Of a stretch of DNA of 64,000 nt, positions 52,623 to 61,965 are shown one piece after another. Source of the DNA: Aureimonas sp. AU20. GTDB lineage: Bacteria; Pseudomonadota; Alphaproteobacteria; Rhizobiales; Rhizobiaceae. The translations under genes were made by a program, and so were the position numbers. The stretch is taken from assembly GCF_001442755.1 (NCBI RefSeq), contig NZ_CP006371.1, positions 37,356 to 101,355 of the forward strand. Reading direction: 5' to 3'. The notes under the pieces are model-generated. The model made no database searches. It was not told the origin of the DNA and saw only the letters and a program-made list of their open reading frames with translations. The number at the start of each line of letters is the position of its first letter. Position 1 is the first letter of the stretch.

Positions 52623-55532
52623 TCAATGCCCTGGAGCTGACCCGTTCAGGGACGTCATCGCTTCCCGCATCCGTTCGGCCAACTGTCGGAGCGAAACTTC
52701 CGATTTGGAAAGGATTTGGTCAGCAGCAGTGCTCAGAGCATGCCGCTCGTCCGTCGTTAAGTCCTTAGACGACAGGACGACCACCGGGATGTCCGCCCAT
52801 TCTGCTTGGGCGCGGAGCTCCTTCAGGAAGTCGAAGCCGTCCATGACGGGCATGTTGAGGTCGAGCAGGATCAGAGCCGGGCGGCGTTCAGCGACACGCT
52901 GGAGACCCAGCCGCCCGTTGGTGGCAGAGGCGAACTCGAAGCCGAGCCGTTGCAGCATCGACGCGTAGCGGCCGAGCGTGTCTTCATCGTCGTCGATGGC
53001 GAGGACGAGGGCGCCCGGAGGCTCCCGGTATCGATCCATGACATCCTTCAACCGATCCCAATCAACGGGTTTCACGAGATAGTCGGAGGCACCCAGCGCG
53101 TAGCCGATCCGCTTCTCGTCGAGGCTGGAGACCATGACGACCGGGACGGTGGAAAGTCGCGGATCGGCCTTCAGCTCGGCGAGCACGGACCATCCGTCCT
53201 TCTTCGGCATGGTGACGTCGAGGAGGATGACGTCGGGGACGATGGCACGCGCCATCTCCAAGCCCGCGACGCCGTCAGACGCGGTACGCACTGCGAAACC
53301 CTCCTTCGTGAGGAACCGCGTGACCAGGTCGCGGGCATGGGGGTCGTCGTCGATCGCCAGCACAGTTCCCGCAGGACCAGGCACCGTCGCATCGCCGCCG
53401 GTCGGCGCGATCGGCTCGTCCTGGCCTTCCTCCTCCGCAACTGCTGGGATTTGGATCGTGAAGGTCGTGCCTTCCCCCTCAACACTGGCGACACCGATAT
53501 CCCCACCGAGCAGGCGGCAGAAGGCGCGGGTGATGGCAAGTCCAAGGCCCGTACCGCCGAACTTGCGGGTGGTCGTTTCGTCGGCTTGCGCGAAGCGCTC
53601 GAACAGGCGCTCGACCTGCTCGGGCGTCATCCCGATGCCGCTGTCGGTGACAGCCAGCGAGATCCAGTCCCGCGAGCCATCCGACGAGCGATGTGCGGAA
53701 AGCGTGATCGTCCCGTTCTCGGTGAACTTGGAGGCGTTCGAAAGGAGGTTCAGGAGGCACTGCCGGATTTTAACCTGGTCGCTGTGCATCTCCCCCAGCG
53801 TCCCGACGTGCTCGATGACGAGACGGTTGTCCTTCTTGGCGATCAGAGAGCCCACCGTCGATCCGACCTCCTCCAGAACCGTCGCGAGGTCGAAGGTCTC
53901 GGCGTAGAGATCCATGCGCTCGGCCTCGATCTTGGAGAGGTCGAGGACGTCGTTGATCAGGCTGAGAAGGTGACGCGCATTGCCTTCGATCTTCTTGAGG
54001 TCCGGCAGGAGATGGGTCTGGCCAAGATCCTCGACCTCTTCCTCCAGCATCTCGGCGTAGCCGATCACGGCCGACAGCGGGGTGCGCAGCTCGTGGCTCA
54101 TGTTGGCGATGAACTGCGACTTGGCACGATTGGCGTTCTCGGCCACTTCCTTGGCGGCCAGGAACTCCTCCTCCAGGGCTCTTTGTTTGGTCACGTCGGT
54201 GTTGGTGCCGAACCAGCGAAGGATCGCCCCATCCACGTCCCGGATCGGAACGGCCTGCGTCAGGAACCAACGAAACGTCCCGTCGACTGCCCGTAGGGGG
54301 AACGTGTCTTCCCAGGGTTCGCCGGAGGCGATCGCGGAGCGGTAGCCTTCGTCGACCCGTTCGGCATGCGCGGGCTCGATGATGGACGACCACCCCTCGG
54401 CAGCCATGTGCTCCGGCGTCGTCCCGGTGTAGTCGAACCAGCGACGATTGTGCCAGACGATCTCGCCGGAAGGCTGGGCCATCCAGCCAAGCTGCGGGAT
54501 GTTGTCGGCTATGGCCGTCAGGCGATGGCTGGTCTCGTCGAGTTCGCTGGCGGTCCGATGCAGTTCCGTGGTTTCCATCACGAACACGCCGACGCCGCCG
54601 GTGCCCTTGGTGGCTGCGCGGGTCGGGAAGGCCGACACCACCGCGCGACGCTCATTCGCGTCGCCGAAGACGAACTCGCGGTCAGTGTGGGTCTGCCTGT
54701 TTGCCAGGACGCGTTCGATGACGGGCAGGAGCCAGCGACCAGGTGACGTGGCGGCGTTGGCGGACACGATCTGCGCGAACTCCGCGTTCGCCCTGAGCAG
54801 CTTGCGGTCCGAGCCGAAGAAGGCCGTGCCGACGGGTGCGGCGTCCATGAGGTCGCTGAGAAGATCGGCCCCGGCCCGGAGCTGGCGTTGACGACGCGAT
54901 GCCAACATTGCCAGATATGCCGCGGCCGCGATGGCTGGCACGAAGACCCCGAGCTGGAGCCATGTCAGGAACCGCTCGAAGCGTGTGTTGTCCGCGATGA
55001 TGGCGGCGGAGGCAGTTTTCAATTCTTGCGTCGTCCCTCGAAGGTCGGCCATGAACTGCCGACCGACCCCGCCCGTCACCAAGCCTGATGCGGCATCGAA
55101 CCCCGTTTCCGTCCGCGTCGTCACGACGGTCTGGAAGAAGTCCATGGCCTGCTGGGCGCTGTCCTCGGCGACCTCGATTTGCTCGCCGTCCGCGCGAGCG
55201 GTTGCCAAGGTCTGCGTGACGGCGTCCAAGTTGGCGGGGAAGTCGGCCACCGCCTGTCGGTACGGGCTCAGGAACGCATCGGTGCCGGACAGGACGTATC
55301 CCCGCATGCTGCTTTGCGCGGTCGTAACGGTTGCCAGAAGTTCGGAGAGCGATCCGTTTAACGCTGCCTGAGCGTCGCTCGACGCCGAGCGCGAGTGAGC
55401 TGCCCACAACGTCCAGGCGAATACGGGGACGGCAAGGGTCAGCACCACGGCGCTGACAAGGAACCCGTTTGATCGATCCCGACGAACGGCGGCTGCGCCG
55501 ATAGGTGCCGATCCGATCATGTTGATCGCCAT
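52623..55532 (-). CDS. Hybrid sensor histidine kinase with CHASE3-like sensor, PAS and two receivers
   Basis: A 969-residue membrane kinase. A first helix (FLVSAVVLTLAVPVFAWTLW), a CHASE3-like periplasmic domain (TTAQSSMRGYVLSGTDAFLSPY) and a second helix (GVFVPAIAAAAYLAML) form the sensor. Then come two PAS domains (about 225-340 and 345-460), HisKA (MSHELRTP with His480), HATPase (DSGIGMTPEQVERLFERF, GGTGLGLAITR) and two receivers (acidic VLAIDDDPHARD and LLDVTMPKKDG; VLAIDDDEDTLGR and LLDLNMPVMDG). It relays phosphate internally and to unknown partners. No output domain is attached. Confidence 0.93.
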   Translation of the reverse strand: MAINMIGSAPIGAAAVRRDRSNGFLVSAVVLTLAVPVFAWTLWAAHSRSASSDAQAALNGSLSELLATVTTAQSSMRGYVLSGTDAFLSPYRQAVADFPANLDAVTQTLATARADGEQIEVAEDSAQQAMDFFQTVVTTRTETGFDAASGLVTGGVGRQFMADLRGTTQELKTASAAIIADNTRFERFLTWLQLGVFVPAIAAAAYLAMLASRRQRQLRAGADLLSDLMDAAPVGTAFFGSDRKLLRANAEFAQIVSANAATSPGRWLLPVIERVLANRQTHTDREFVFGDANERRAVVSAFPTRAATKGTGGVGVFVMETTELHRTASELDETSHRLTAIADNIPQLGWMAQPSGEIVWHNRRWFDYTGTTPEHMAAEGWSSIIEPAHAERVDEGYRSAIASGEPWEDTFPLRAVDGTFRWFLTQAVPIRDVDGAILRWFGTNTDVTKQRALEEEFLAAKEVAENANRAKSQFIANMSHELRTPLSAVIGYAEMLEEEVEDLGQTHLLPDLKKIEGNARHLLSLINDVLDLSKIEAERMDLYAETFDLATVLEEVGSTVGSLIAKKDNRLVIEHVGTLGEMHSDQVKIRQCLLNLLSNASKFTENGTITLSAHRSSDGSRDWISLAVTDSGIGMTPEQVERLFERFAQADETTTRKFGGTGLGLAITRAFCRLLGGDIGVASVEGEGTTFTIQIPAVAEEEGQDEPIAPTGGDATVPGPAGTVLAIDDDPHARDLVTRFLTKEGFAVRTASDGVAGLEMARAIVPDVILLDVTMPKKDGWSVLAELKADPRLSTVPVVMVSSLDEKRIGYALGASDYLVKPVDWDRLKDVMDRYREPPGALVLAIDDDEDTLGRYASMLQRLGFEFASATNGRLGLQRVAERRPALILLDLNMPVMDGFDFLKELRAQAEWADIPVVVLSSKDLTTDERHALSTAADQILSKSEVSLRQLAERMREAMTSLNGSAPGH

Positions 55533-55816
55533 AAACGTATGTCCTTGTCAGCCAGATGGGGCTGTCACTAAAGTGCGAGGCCGCAGAAACGTTGCGCCGC
55601 TAGTGTTTTGCAAACTTTCGACTATACGCCTTGAATTGACCGTCCAAGCTGTCAAACGCAATTGAGAGAAAACGACCGGCATCGGGTTGGGTATGCTCAA
55701 GATTGCCATTCTGTCATCTCACCGGGAACGGCCTGTCATCAGATCGCTTTAGCGGTCTGTGCGGTCAGCGACCTAGCTTCTTGACGCTAGCTGGCAGATG
55801 ATGAAGGGCCAAAAGC

Positions 55817-56185
55817 ATGCGAGTTCTGAGGGTTCTGATCGTCGAGGATGAACCTCTCATCGCGTTGGATCTGCAGGATATTCTGCAGGACGCTCATCAT
55901 GAGGTCGTTGGTATCGCCAACAGCATGACCACTGCGCTCACTTTGGCTGAGGCTCATGTACCGTTCGACGTTGCTATCATGGACGTCGATCTTGCCGATG
56001 GCTCCAACGGCATAAAGACAGCGCAACGTCTCCGCGACGAGCACAATGTCGCGTCGCTTTTCGTCAGCGGTCGACTGACGGAAGAGAACCGAGCCATGGC
56101 CGCAGAATGGCGACCCGTTGGCTTTGTCTGTAAGCCGTTCCTATCGAGCCAGATTCTTGGCGCCTTGGAGAAGGTCCGCATTTAG
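55817..56185 (+). CDS. Single-domain response regulator
   Basis: A 122-residue receiver (VLIVEDEPLIALDLQDILQ; phospho-Asp in VAIMDVDLADGSNG; Ser in LFVSGR; Lys in FVCKPF). It precedes the HWE kinase at 56296 on the same strand, with 110 bases between, so it is likely its partner. No output domain is present. Confidence 0.93.
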   Translation: MRVLRVLIVEDEPLIALDLQDILQDAHHEVVGIANSMTTALTLAEAHVPFDVAIMDVDLADGSNGIKTAQRLRDEHNVASLFVSGRLTEENRAMAAEWRPVGFVCKPFLSSQILGALEKVRI

Positions 56186-56295
56186 ACAATCAGGTTCGAT
56201 TATCACGTTGAAATTTCTCTCGGGAACGCTCATTCACCAAGCCCATCGTGCACAAGACAATCCGGGTTCGATGCGTGAGCGGACGTGAGACTGAG

Positions 56296-58929
56296 ATGAC
56301 TGATCTTCGGCCGACCGATGGGCGCGAGTTGCGCAATCGTCAGATCATCCAAAGCATTACCGAGTTCGCGATCATCGTGACCGATCGCGATGGGATTATT
56401 ACGGACTGGAACACCGGCGCCGAACAGATCCTTGGCTGGACGCGGGCAGAAATGATCGGACGATCGGCCGAGGCGTTCTTCACGCCCGAGGACCGTCTCA
56501 AAGGACAGATCGACCGGGAAATGATGGCGTCTCTTCAAACGGGACGTGGGATAGACGAGCGTTGGCATCTGCATAAGGACGGCTCATGTTTCTGGGCGTC
56601 CGGCGAAATGATGCCGCTTCTGGACGAGGCCGGTGAGCATACGGGCTTTGTCAAAGTGCTCCGCGACCGGACGGAACAAAGGCTTGCAGGGGAAGCGCTG
56701 GAAGCCAGCGAGCGGCGGTATCGTTCGCTCTACGACGCGATCGACGAAGGGTTCTGCATCCTCGACCTGCGCTTTGACGATGACGGCCATCCGATCGATT
56801 ACCGTTTTCTGGAGGTGAACCCGGCTTTCGAGCGCCAAACCGGCCTGAAGGGCGTTGTCGGTCAATGGATGAAGTCGCTGGCTCCAGGACACGAGGCCTA
56901 CTGGTTCGAAATCTACGGACGCATCTCCAGAAGCGGCAAAGCCGAGCGGTTCGAGCAGTTCGCCAACGAGCTCGGTGGTCGTTGGTACGAAGTTTATGCT
57001 TACCCGGTCGGTGATCGATCTGACGGGCAAGTCGCCGTCCTATTCAACGACGTGTCCCAACGCAGGCATGACATCCAAGCCCTCGCTGAGAGCGAGGAGA
57101 AGTGGCGGGGTCTGTTCGAGAACCTCGAGGAGGGGTTCATTCTGGGTAAGGTGCAACGAGACGCCTCCGGGCGTGTCGTCGACTGGCGCTATGAGGAGGT
57201 CAACGACGCCTGGGGCAAGCTGGTGGGCATCGAACCATCGACGGTAGTCGGTCGGACGGTTCGCGACCTCATCCCTGGCGTCGAGGACGCATGGGTCAAC
57301 GAGTTCGCACAGGTCGTCGAAACCGGCCAAGCCATCCGGTTCACGCGCAAGGTCGATACGCTCAGCCGATGGTATGATGGAACCTGCCAGCCTGTCGCGG
57401 GGGACCGGTTCAGCGTCATCTTTGTCGAGGTCACCGAGCGCGTTCGATCCGAGGTTCGCAGCAAAGCTCTTTTGGAACTCAGCGAAACCCTTGCGGACCT
57501 CGACGATCCAGATGCAATGCCCGGTGCTGCCGCTCGGATCATCGGGAAGGCGCTCGGTGTCGGGCGCGTGGGCTATGGCACCGTTGCCGATGATGGCGAA
57601 ACCTTCACCGTCCCGTCGGATTGGACAGCGGACGGCTATCCCAGCCTTGCCGGCACGTACCGAATGGATGACTACGGTGGATATGCCAAGAATCTGCGGC
57701 GAGGCCGTACCGTCGTCATACCCGACATTCGCCTGGACCCTAGAACATCATTCAACACCGACCCTCTAGAGCGGGTTGGCGTGCGCTCGCTGATCAACCA
57801 TCCGATCGTCGAGAACGGGCGAACGGTCGCGGTTTTTTATGTGAACGACGACCGGGTCCAGCCATGGACCGCCGAAGAAGTGGCGTTCATTCAGAGCGCC
57901 GCCAACCGTACTCGCGACACGGTGGAGCGGCGAAGGGCCGAAGTGAACCTGAAAACCAGTGAGGAGCGGCAGCGTTTGGCTATCGCGTCTGGCGAGGTGG
58001 GGATCTTCGACATCGATTTGGCGACTGGTAGCCTGACCTGGGACGACCGTGCTCGCGCCGCTTTTGGCGTGGCGACCGGTCATCTCGTTGGCCAAGCTGA
58101 GAAGCTGTCGACTCTCCATCCCGAAGACCGGGCTACGTTCGATGCTGCCCTTGCCGCTGCGATGGAAGGTGCTCCGTTTGATCTTCAGTTCCGCACGATC
58201 GGCCTCGACGATCGGCAAGTGCGGTGGGTAAACGTGCAAGGGCAGGTCGCCGGCTCGAAGGGCGCGCAGCACTTTATCGGTGCTGTTCGGGACGTGTCCC
58301 AGCGGGTCGCAGCCGAACAGCGGCAGACCGTTCTCAACCACGAACTGGCTCACCGGCTAAAGAACACACTGGCCGTCGTGCAATCGATCGCGACGCAGAC
58401 CCTGCGCAACGCACCGGACATGACAACGGCTCGTGACAGCCTGACCAAACGCATCCAGACGCTGTCCAAGGCGCACGACATCCTGCTGTCGGGGCAGACC
58501 GATGCGGGTTCGATCGACGCCATCATTCGCAGCGCCGTTGCCTTGCACGATCCGGATGAACGCATTGCGCTGCGGGGGCCAAGCATCGATATCGGTCCCA
58601 AGGCGGCATTGACACTCGCCCTTATCATGCACGAACTCGCCACCAACGCAGTGAAGTATGGTGCGCTCTCCGTGCCGGAGGGACGCGTCCATGTCGCTTG
58701 GGTAGTGGATATCGACGAGACCACGAAGCTTCCGACGCTCGCTCTCAGCTGGCGGGAGGTCAATGGTCCTCCGGCCTCTCCCCCGACCCGAAAAGGCTTT
58801 GGAAGCCGACTGATCGAAATGGGGCTGTCAGGGTCAACTGGGGGCTCGGTCGAGCTCGACTATGCCAGCGACGGATTGAAATGCCGCATCCGCGCCTCGC
58901 TGACAGAATTGCAAGCTGACGACGCATGA
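56296..58929 (+). CDS. HWE-family histidine kinase with PAS and GAF domains
   Basis: An 877-residue soluble kinase. Three PAS domains come first (ITEFAIIVTDRDGIITDWNTGAEQILGWT; EGFCILDLRFDDDGHPIDYRFLEVNPAFE; EGFILGKVQRDASGRVVDWRYEEVNDAW), then GAF (about residues 405-560), a fourth PAS (SGEVGIFDIDLATGSLTWDDRARAAFG) and the HWE core (ELAHRLKNTLAVVQSIATQT with His686; HELATNAVKYGALS). The ATG at 56296 is chosen over a GTG at 56248 because of the GAGACTGAG upstream. Its stop overlaps the next gene in ATGA. It is the intact paralog of the broken gene at 37.8 kb. Confidence 0.92.
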   Translation: MTDLRPTDGRELRNRQIIQSITEFAIIVTDRDGIITDWNTGAEQILGWTRAEMIGRSAEAFFTPEDRLKGQIDREMMASLQTGRGIDERWHLHKDGSCFWASGEMMPLLDEAGEHTGFVKVLRDRTEQRLAGEALEASERRYRSLYDAIDEGFCILDLRFDDDGHPIDYRFLEVNPAFERQTGLKGVVGQWMKSLAPGHEAYWFEIYGRISRSGKAERFEQFANELGGRWYEVYAYPVGDRSDGQVAVLFNDVSQRRHDIQALAESEEKWRGLFENLEEGFILGKVQRDASGRVVDWRYEEVNDAWGKLVGIEPSTVVGRTVRDLIPGVEDAWVNEFAQVVETGQAIRFTRKVDTLSRWYDGTCQPVAGDRFSVIFVEVTERVRSEVRSKALLELSETLADLDDPDAMPGAAARIIGKALGVGRVGYGTVADDGETFTVPSDWTADGYPSLAGTYRMDDYGGYAKNLRRGRTVVIPDIRLDPRTSFNTDPLERVGVRSLINHPIVENGRTVAVFYVNDDRVQPWTAEEVAFIQSAANRTRDTVERRRAEVNLKTSEERQRLAIASGEVGIFDIDLATGSLTWDDRARAAFGVATGHLVGQAEKLSTLHPEDRATFDAALAAAMEGAPFDLQFRTIGLDDRQVRWVNVQGQVAGSKGAQHFIGAVRDVSQRVAAEQRQTVLNHELAHRLKNTLAVVQSIATQTLRNAPDMTTARDSLTKRIQTLSKAHDILLSGQTDAGSIDAIIRSAVALHDPDERIALRGPSIDIGPKAALTLALIMHELATNAVKYGALSVPEGRVHVAWVVDIDETTKLPTLALSWREVNGPPASPPTRKGFGSRLIEMGLSGSTGGSVELDYASDGLKCRIRASLTELQADDA

Positions 58930-59279
58930 CCTCGGCGTTCTTTGACGATCCAGAGAACCGTATGGTTCTTCGGATCTGCCAAACCTCACCGGGCTTCATC
59001 CCGATCGTCCTCAAAGGCAAGTTGCACCCGGTCCGGGAGAGCAACATCGCTCACTATCCCGTGTCGGAAAATCTCTCGTCCGAGGACTTCGCCTTGGGGC
59101 TGGAGGTGCTGGGGTGTCGGTTAGTGAGAACAGCGGTCGATGATGTCGTAGTGCAGGAGCCGGCTGCGTTTCGAACGCCGGTATGGCGGGACCGCGCCCG
59201 ACAAATCCAAGCTGTCATGAACGACTTTTGGGAAGGGCGCGGGACGGCGTTGTCCGAGTACCTCAAGCAGCGAGCCTAA
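58926..59279 (+). CDS. Hypothetical protein coupled to the HWE kinase
   Basis: A 117-residue protein of unknown family. It starts MTSAFFDDPENRMVLRICQTS and has no signal peptide or membrane helix. Its ATG overlaps the kinase stop (ATGA), so it is translated with the kinase and may be an accessory or regulatory subunit. This is inference from gene order alone. Confidence 0.7.
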   Translation: MTSAFFDDPENRMVLRICQTSPGFIPIVLKGKLHPVRESNIAHYPVSENLSSEDFALGLEVLGCRLVRTAVDDVVVQEPAAFRTPVWRDRARQIQAVMNDFWEGRGTALSEYLKQRA

Positions 59280-59320
59280 TACGTTGCTCGGCTCAACGCT
59301 CAAACGCAAGAGGAACCAAT

Positions 59321-59584
59321 ATGATCTCGCCGGCTCAATGCCGTGCTGCACGGGGCTTGATCGATTGGCCTGCATCCAAGCTATCCCGTCGCTCAGGCGT
59401 CAAAACCTATGACATTCGCCAATTCGAGCGTGGCTCTACCAAGCTTCGGGAACGTGAGAATGCTGCGGTTCGCTCAGTGCTAGAGGATGCAGGGATCGAG
59501 TTTATCGATGGCAATGGTGGTGGTGCTGGGGTTCGGTTCCGCGCGCCGAACAACGATGCTCAGACTTCTCAGATGAGCAGCTAA
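59321..59584 (+). CDS. XRE-family helix-turn-helix protein
   Basis: An 87-residue DNA-binding protein. The order MISPAQCRAARGLIDWPASKLSRRSGVKTYDIRQFERGSTKLRERENAAVRSVLEDAGIEFI is typical of small Xre/Cro-like regulators. The C-terminus (GNGGGAGVRFRAP) also matches such alphaproteobacterial proteins. The ATG at 59321 has AGAGGAAC upstream; longer in-frame starts are rejected. Target genes are unknown. Confidence 0.85.
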   Translation: MISPAQCRAARGLIDWPASKLSRRSGVKTYDIRQFERGSTKLRERENAAVRSVLEDAGIEFIDGNGGGAGVRFRAPNNDAQTSQMSS

Positions 59585-59692
59585 ACACCCTGGCGGTCTT
59601 TTAGCTGCCGAATCTTTTCCTGAGAGAAACATCGTAGACCATGCACAGCGCCATGCCATCTTGTCGCAGACAGATGGGTTGGGAGATGACGA

Positions 59693-60073
59693 ATGACGCC
59701 TCAGCATCGCGAGGGCCAGGCGGCGCACGACGAAGGTAAGGATAGACGCGGCAATCCCTACGATGTGAACTCAAATGAATGGATGGACTGGATGGATGGC
59801 TTCGATCAAGCCGCCACCGAGGCTGAGCTTAAGCGGAATTCCAAGATTGTAGACACGGCAGCAGAGAGCGTGGAAACGCTGACTGTCTATCGTTCCTCCA
59901 ACGGCGATGACTGGATGGTGGAGCGTAGCCAATCGGGTGCCATCACAGCCGTCCTCCATCGCGCCAACCTTTCGTCAGGAGGCACACAAACGCGCATGAC
60001 TGTGGAAGAGTTTTTCGAGCGAGGTAGCAGCGGCCCGGAAATGGCGGCTGTGCGATCAGCGATAGAGGGGTAG
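59693..60073 (+). CDS. Rmf-like domain fused to an unknown C-terminal domain
   Basis: A 126-residue protein. The N-terminal part (about residues 5-42, GQAAHDEGKDRRGNPYDVNSNEWMDWMDGFDQA) resembles ribosome modulation factor/CrpP-like proteins: a G-x-x-A-x-x-x-G start, NPY, and a W-x-x-GF-like end. The C-terminal 70 residues (TVYRSSNGDDWMVERSQSGAITAVLHRANLSSGGTQTR) are of unknown function and may be a small beta domain. GGGAG precedes the ATG by about 8 bases. A ribosome-associated or regulatory role is only inference. Confidence 0.65.
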   Translation: MTPQHREGQAAHDEGKDRRGNPYDVNSNEWMDWMDGFDQAATEAELKRNSKIVDTAAESVETLTVYRSSNGDDWMVERSQSGAITAVLHRANLSSGGTQTRMTVEEFFERGSSGPEMAAVRSAIEG

Positions 60074-60090
60074 TGGCTCGATCCTCTTTC

Positions 60091-61965
60091 TCACCGCGGG
60101 AGAGCCTGCACCGCCCCACCGCGTTCTTGCTCCTTTCTTAAACTCCGCCAAAAAGCATCGGGCTGTGCCCGGCCGAGTAAAAAGCCTTGAAGATGGTCGC
60201 AGTTCTGACGCTGCAGCTCAGTAAGCTGTTGTGCCGTCTCAACCCCCTCGGCAGTCGTCGACAAGCCATAGGCTTCGCAAAGCGTAATGATCGAGCGTAT
60301 GACACTGGTGGATTTGCTCGTCTCATTGATTCCCGACACGAAACTGCGGTCGATCTTGATACGGGTAAGGGGTAGCTCCTTCACCATGCGCAGCGACGAG
60401 AAGCCAGTCCCAAAATCATCGAGCGCAATTCCAACACCCAAGTCGCGCAGCTCGGACAGGATCTCATTTGCCAGGGTAGGATCCGCTAAGACGGCGGTTT
60501 CAGTGACTTCCAGTTCCAACCGACACGCTGGCAAACGCGTTGCAGCCAATGTCGCCTTGACAACTTCTACAAAACCCCGGTCCCGCAACTGCATGGCCGA
60601 CACATTAACGGCAACGACGAGCTCGGTAGGCCAAGAGGAGGCGTCGCGGCAAGCGGTCCGAAGGACCCAGGCGCCGAGTTCCGGCATGAGACCAAGCTCT
60701 TCCGCCAGCGGGATGAAGTGTGCGGGCGACACCTGCTTGCCGGTTTGGTCCTGCCATCGCAATAGGGCCTCATATCCGACGACAACCAGCGTGCGCGCAT
60801 CGACGACTGGCTGATAGTGAAGCTCGAAGTCGTGCAGCTTCAGGGCTTGGCGAAGCTTTAACTCCATGACCCCACGCGAGAGCGCCTGGGCATTCATGCT
60901 GGGGTCGTAGATCTCAAACCGCCCTCGCCCATTCTGTTTGGCGGCATAAAGAGCAAGATCCGAATTTCGCAGGAGTTCTGCTGCCTCGCAGCCGTGGATC
61001 GGCGCGTGCGCCACCCCGACGCTGGTTCCAACGACTACGATGGCGTTGCGAACAGAAATGGGTTCGGACAGCGTCTGGACAATCCGGCAACTCAGTTCTG
61101 ACGCATCCTCAATGGTCGGTGAGCCAAACTGCAAAACAGCGAACTCGTCACCGCCCAAGCGGGCAGCAATGCTGCCAATCGGGATGACGGCCTGGAGGCG
61201 TTCACCGATCGTGCGCAGAACCTGATCCCCAACGGCATGACCGAAAGCATCATTGACGGGTTTGAACCGATCGAGGTCGATGTAGTGGACCGCTAACCGC
61301 GCACCGTAAATCAGCTGCGGTACTTCATCATCGAGGCGCTCGAGGAATTTGGATCGATTGAACAGGCCTGTCAGGGCATCGTGCCCTGCTTGATGGGCAA
61401 GCTGAAGCTCGGTCTCCCGTTGGGCTGTCAAATCGCGGGTAATTTTCGTGAAGCCAATAAGACCTCCGTTCTCATCGTGGATCGCGTCGATCACGACATT
61501 CGCCCAGAACTTGGTTCCGTCCTTCCGTAATCGCCAGCCATCTTCAGTAAATCGGCCGTGGTCGCGGGCATGCTGCAGGTTCAGCTCAGGGATGGATCTG
61601 AGGCGCTCCTTTTCTGAGTAAAATACAGCGAAGCTACGGCCCACAATCTCATCGGCGTCGTAACCCTTGGCTAGCCGAGCCCCCCTGTTCCAGCTTTGAA
61701 CCACACCGTTCGGATCAAGCATGTAGATCGCATAATCGGTCACAGCTTCAACCATGAGACGATACATGTGATCGTTGATGGGTAGGTTCGTCACGGTCAG
61801 TCTCCGATTTGCTTCCAGAGCTAGCACGTGTTCGTGACCGGTCGGTTTATATCGTCTACAAACTTCGCCGATCGCGTCGAACTCACTTCTGCGATCGCGA
61901 TCCGCTGCGAAGTCCTTGCGAGCCAAGCGCTCGGATGGGGCCGAATGCTTGGGCGTGTAGTCCAA
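60091..61965 (-). CDS. PAS-GGDEF-EAL c-di-GMP enzyme
   Basis: A 624-residue cytosolic protein. PAS (about 68-185; VTDYAIYMLDPNGVVQSWNRGARLAKGYDADEIVGRSFAVFY) is followed by GGDEF (HDALTGLFNRSKF, YIDLDRFKPVNDAFGHAVGDQVL, RLGGDEFAVLQFG) and EAL (YEALLRWQDQ, NVSAMQL, EVTETAVL, LDDFGTGFSSL, KIDRSF, AEGVET). Both catalytic sets are present; no I-site. The start is a TTG at 61965 supported by AAGGAG 7 bases upstream, an unusual but well-supported choice. Confidence 0.9.
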   Translation of the reverse strand: MDYTPKHSAPSERLARKDFAADRDRRSEFDAIGEVCRRYKPTGHEHVLALEANRRLTVTNLPINDHMYRLMVEAVTDYAIYMLDPNGVVQSWNRGARLAKGYDADEIVGRSFAVFYSEKERLRSIPELNLQHARDHGRFTEDGWRLRKDGTKFWANVVIDAIHDENGGLIGFTKITRDLTAQRETELQLAHQAGHDALTGLFNRSKFLERLDDEVPQLIYGARLAVHYIDLDRFKPVNDAFGHAVGDQVLRTIGERLQAVIPIGSIAARLGGDEFAVLQFGSPTIEDASELSCRIVQTLSEPISVRNAIVVVGTSVGVAHAPIHGCEAAELLRNSDLALYAAKQNGRGRFEIYDPSMNAQALSRGVMELKLRQALKLHDFELHYQPVVDARTLVVVGYEALLRWQDQTGKQVSPAHFIPLAEELGLMPELGAWVLRTACRDASSWPTELVVAVNVSAMQLRDRGFVEVVKATLAATRLPACRLELEVTETAVLADPTLANEILSELRDLGVGIALDDFGTGFSSLRMVKELPLTRIKIDRSFVSGINETSKSTSVIRSIITLCEAYGLSTTAEGVETAQQLTELQRQNCDHLQGFLLGRAQPDAFWRSLRKEQERGGAVQALPR

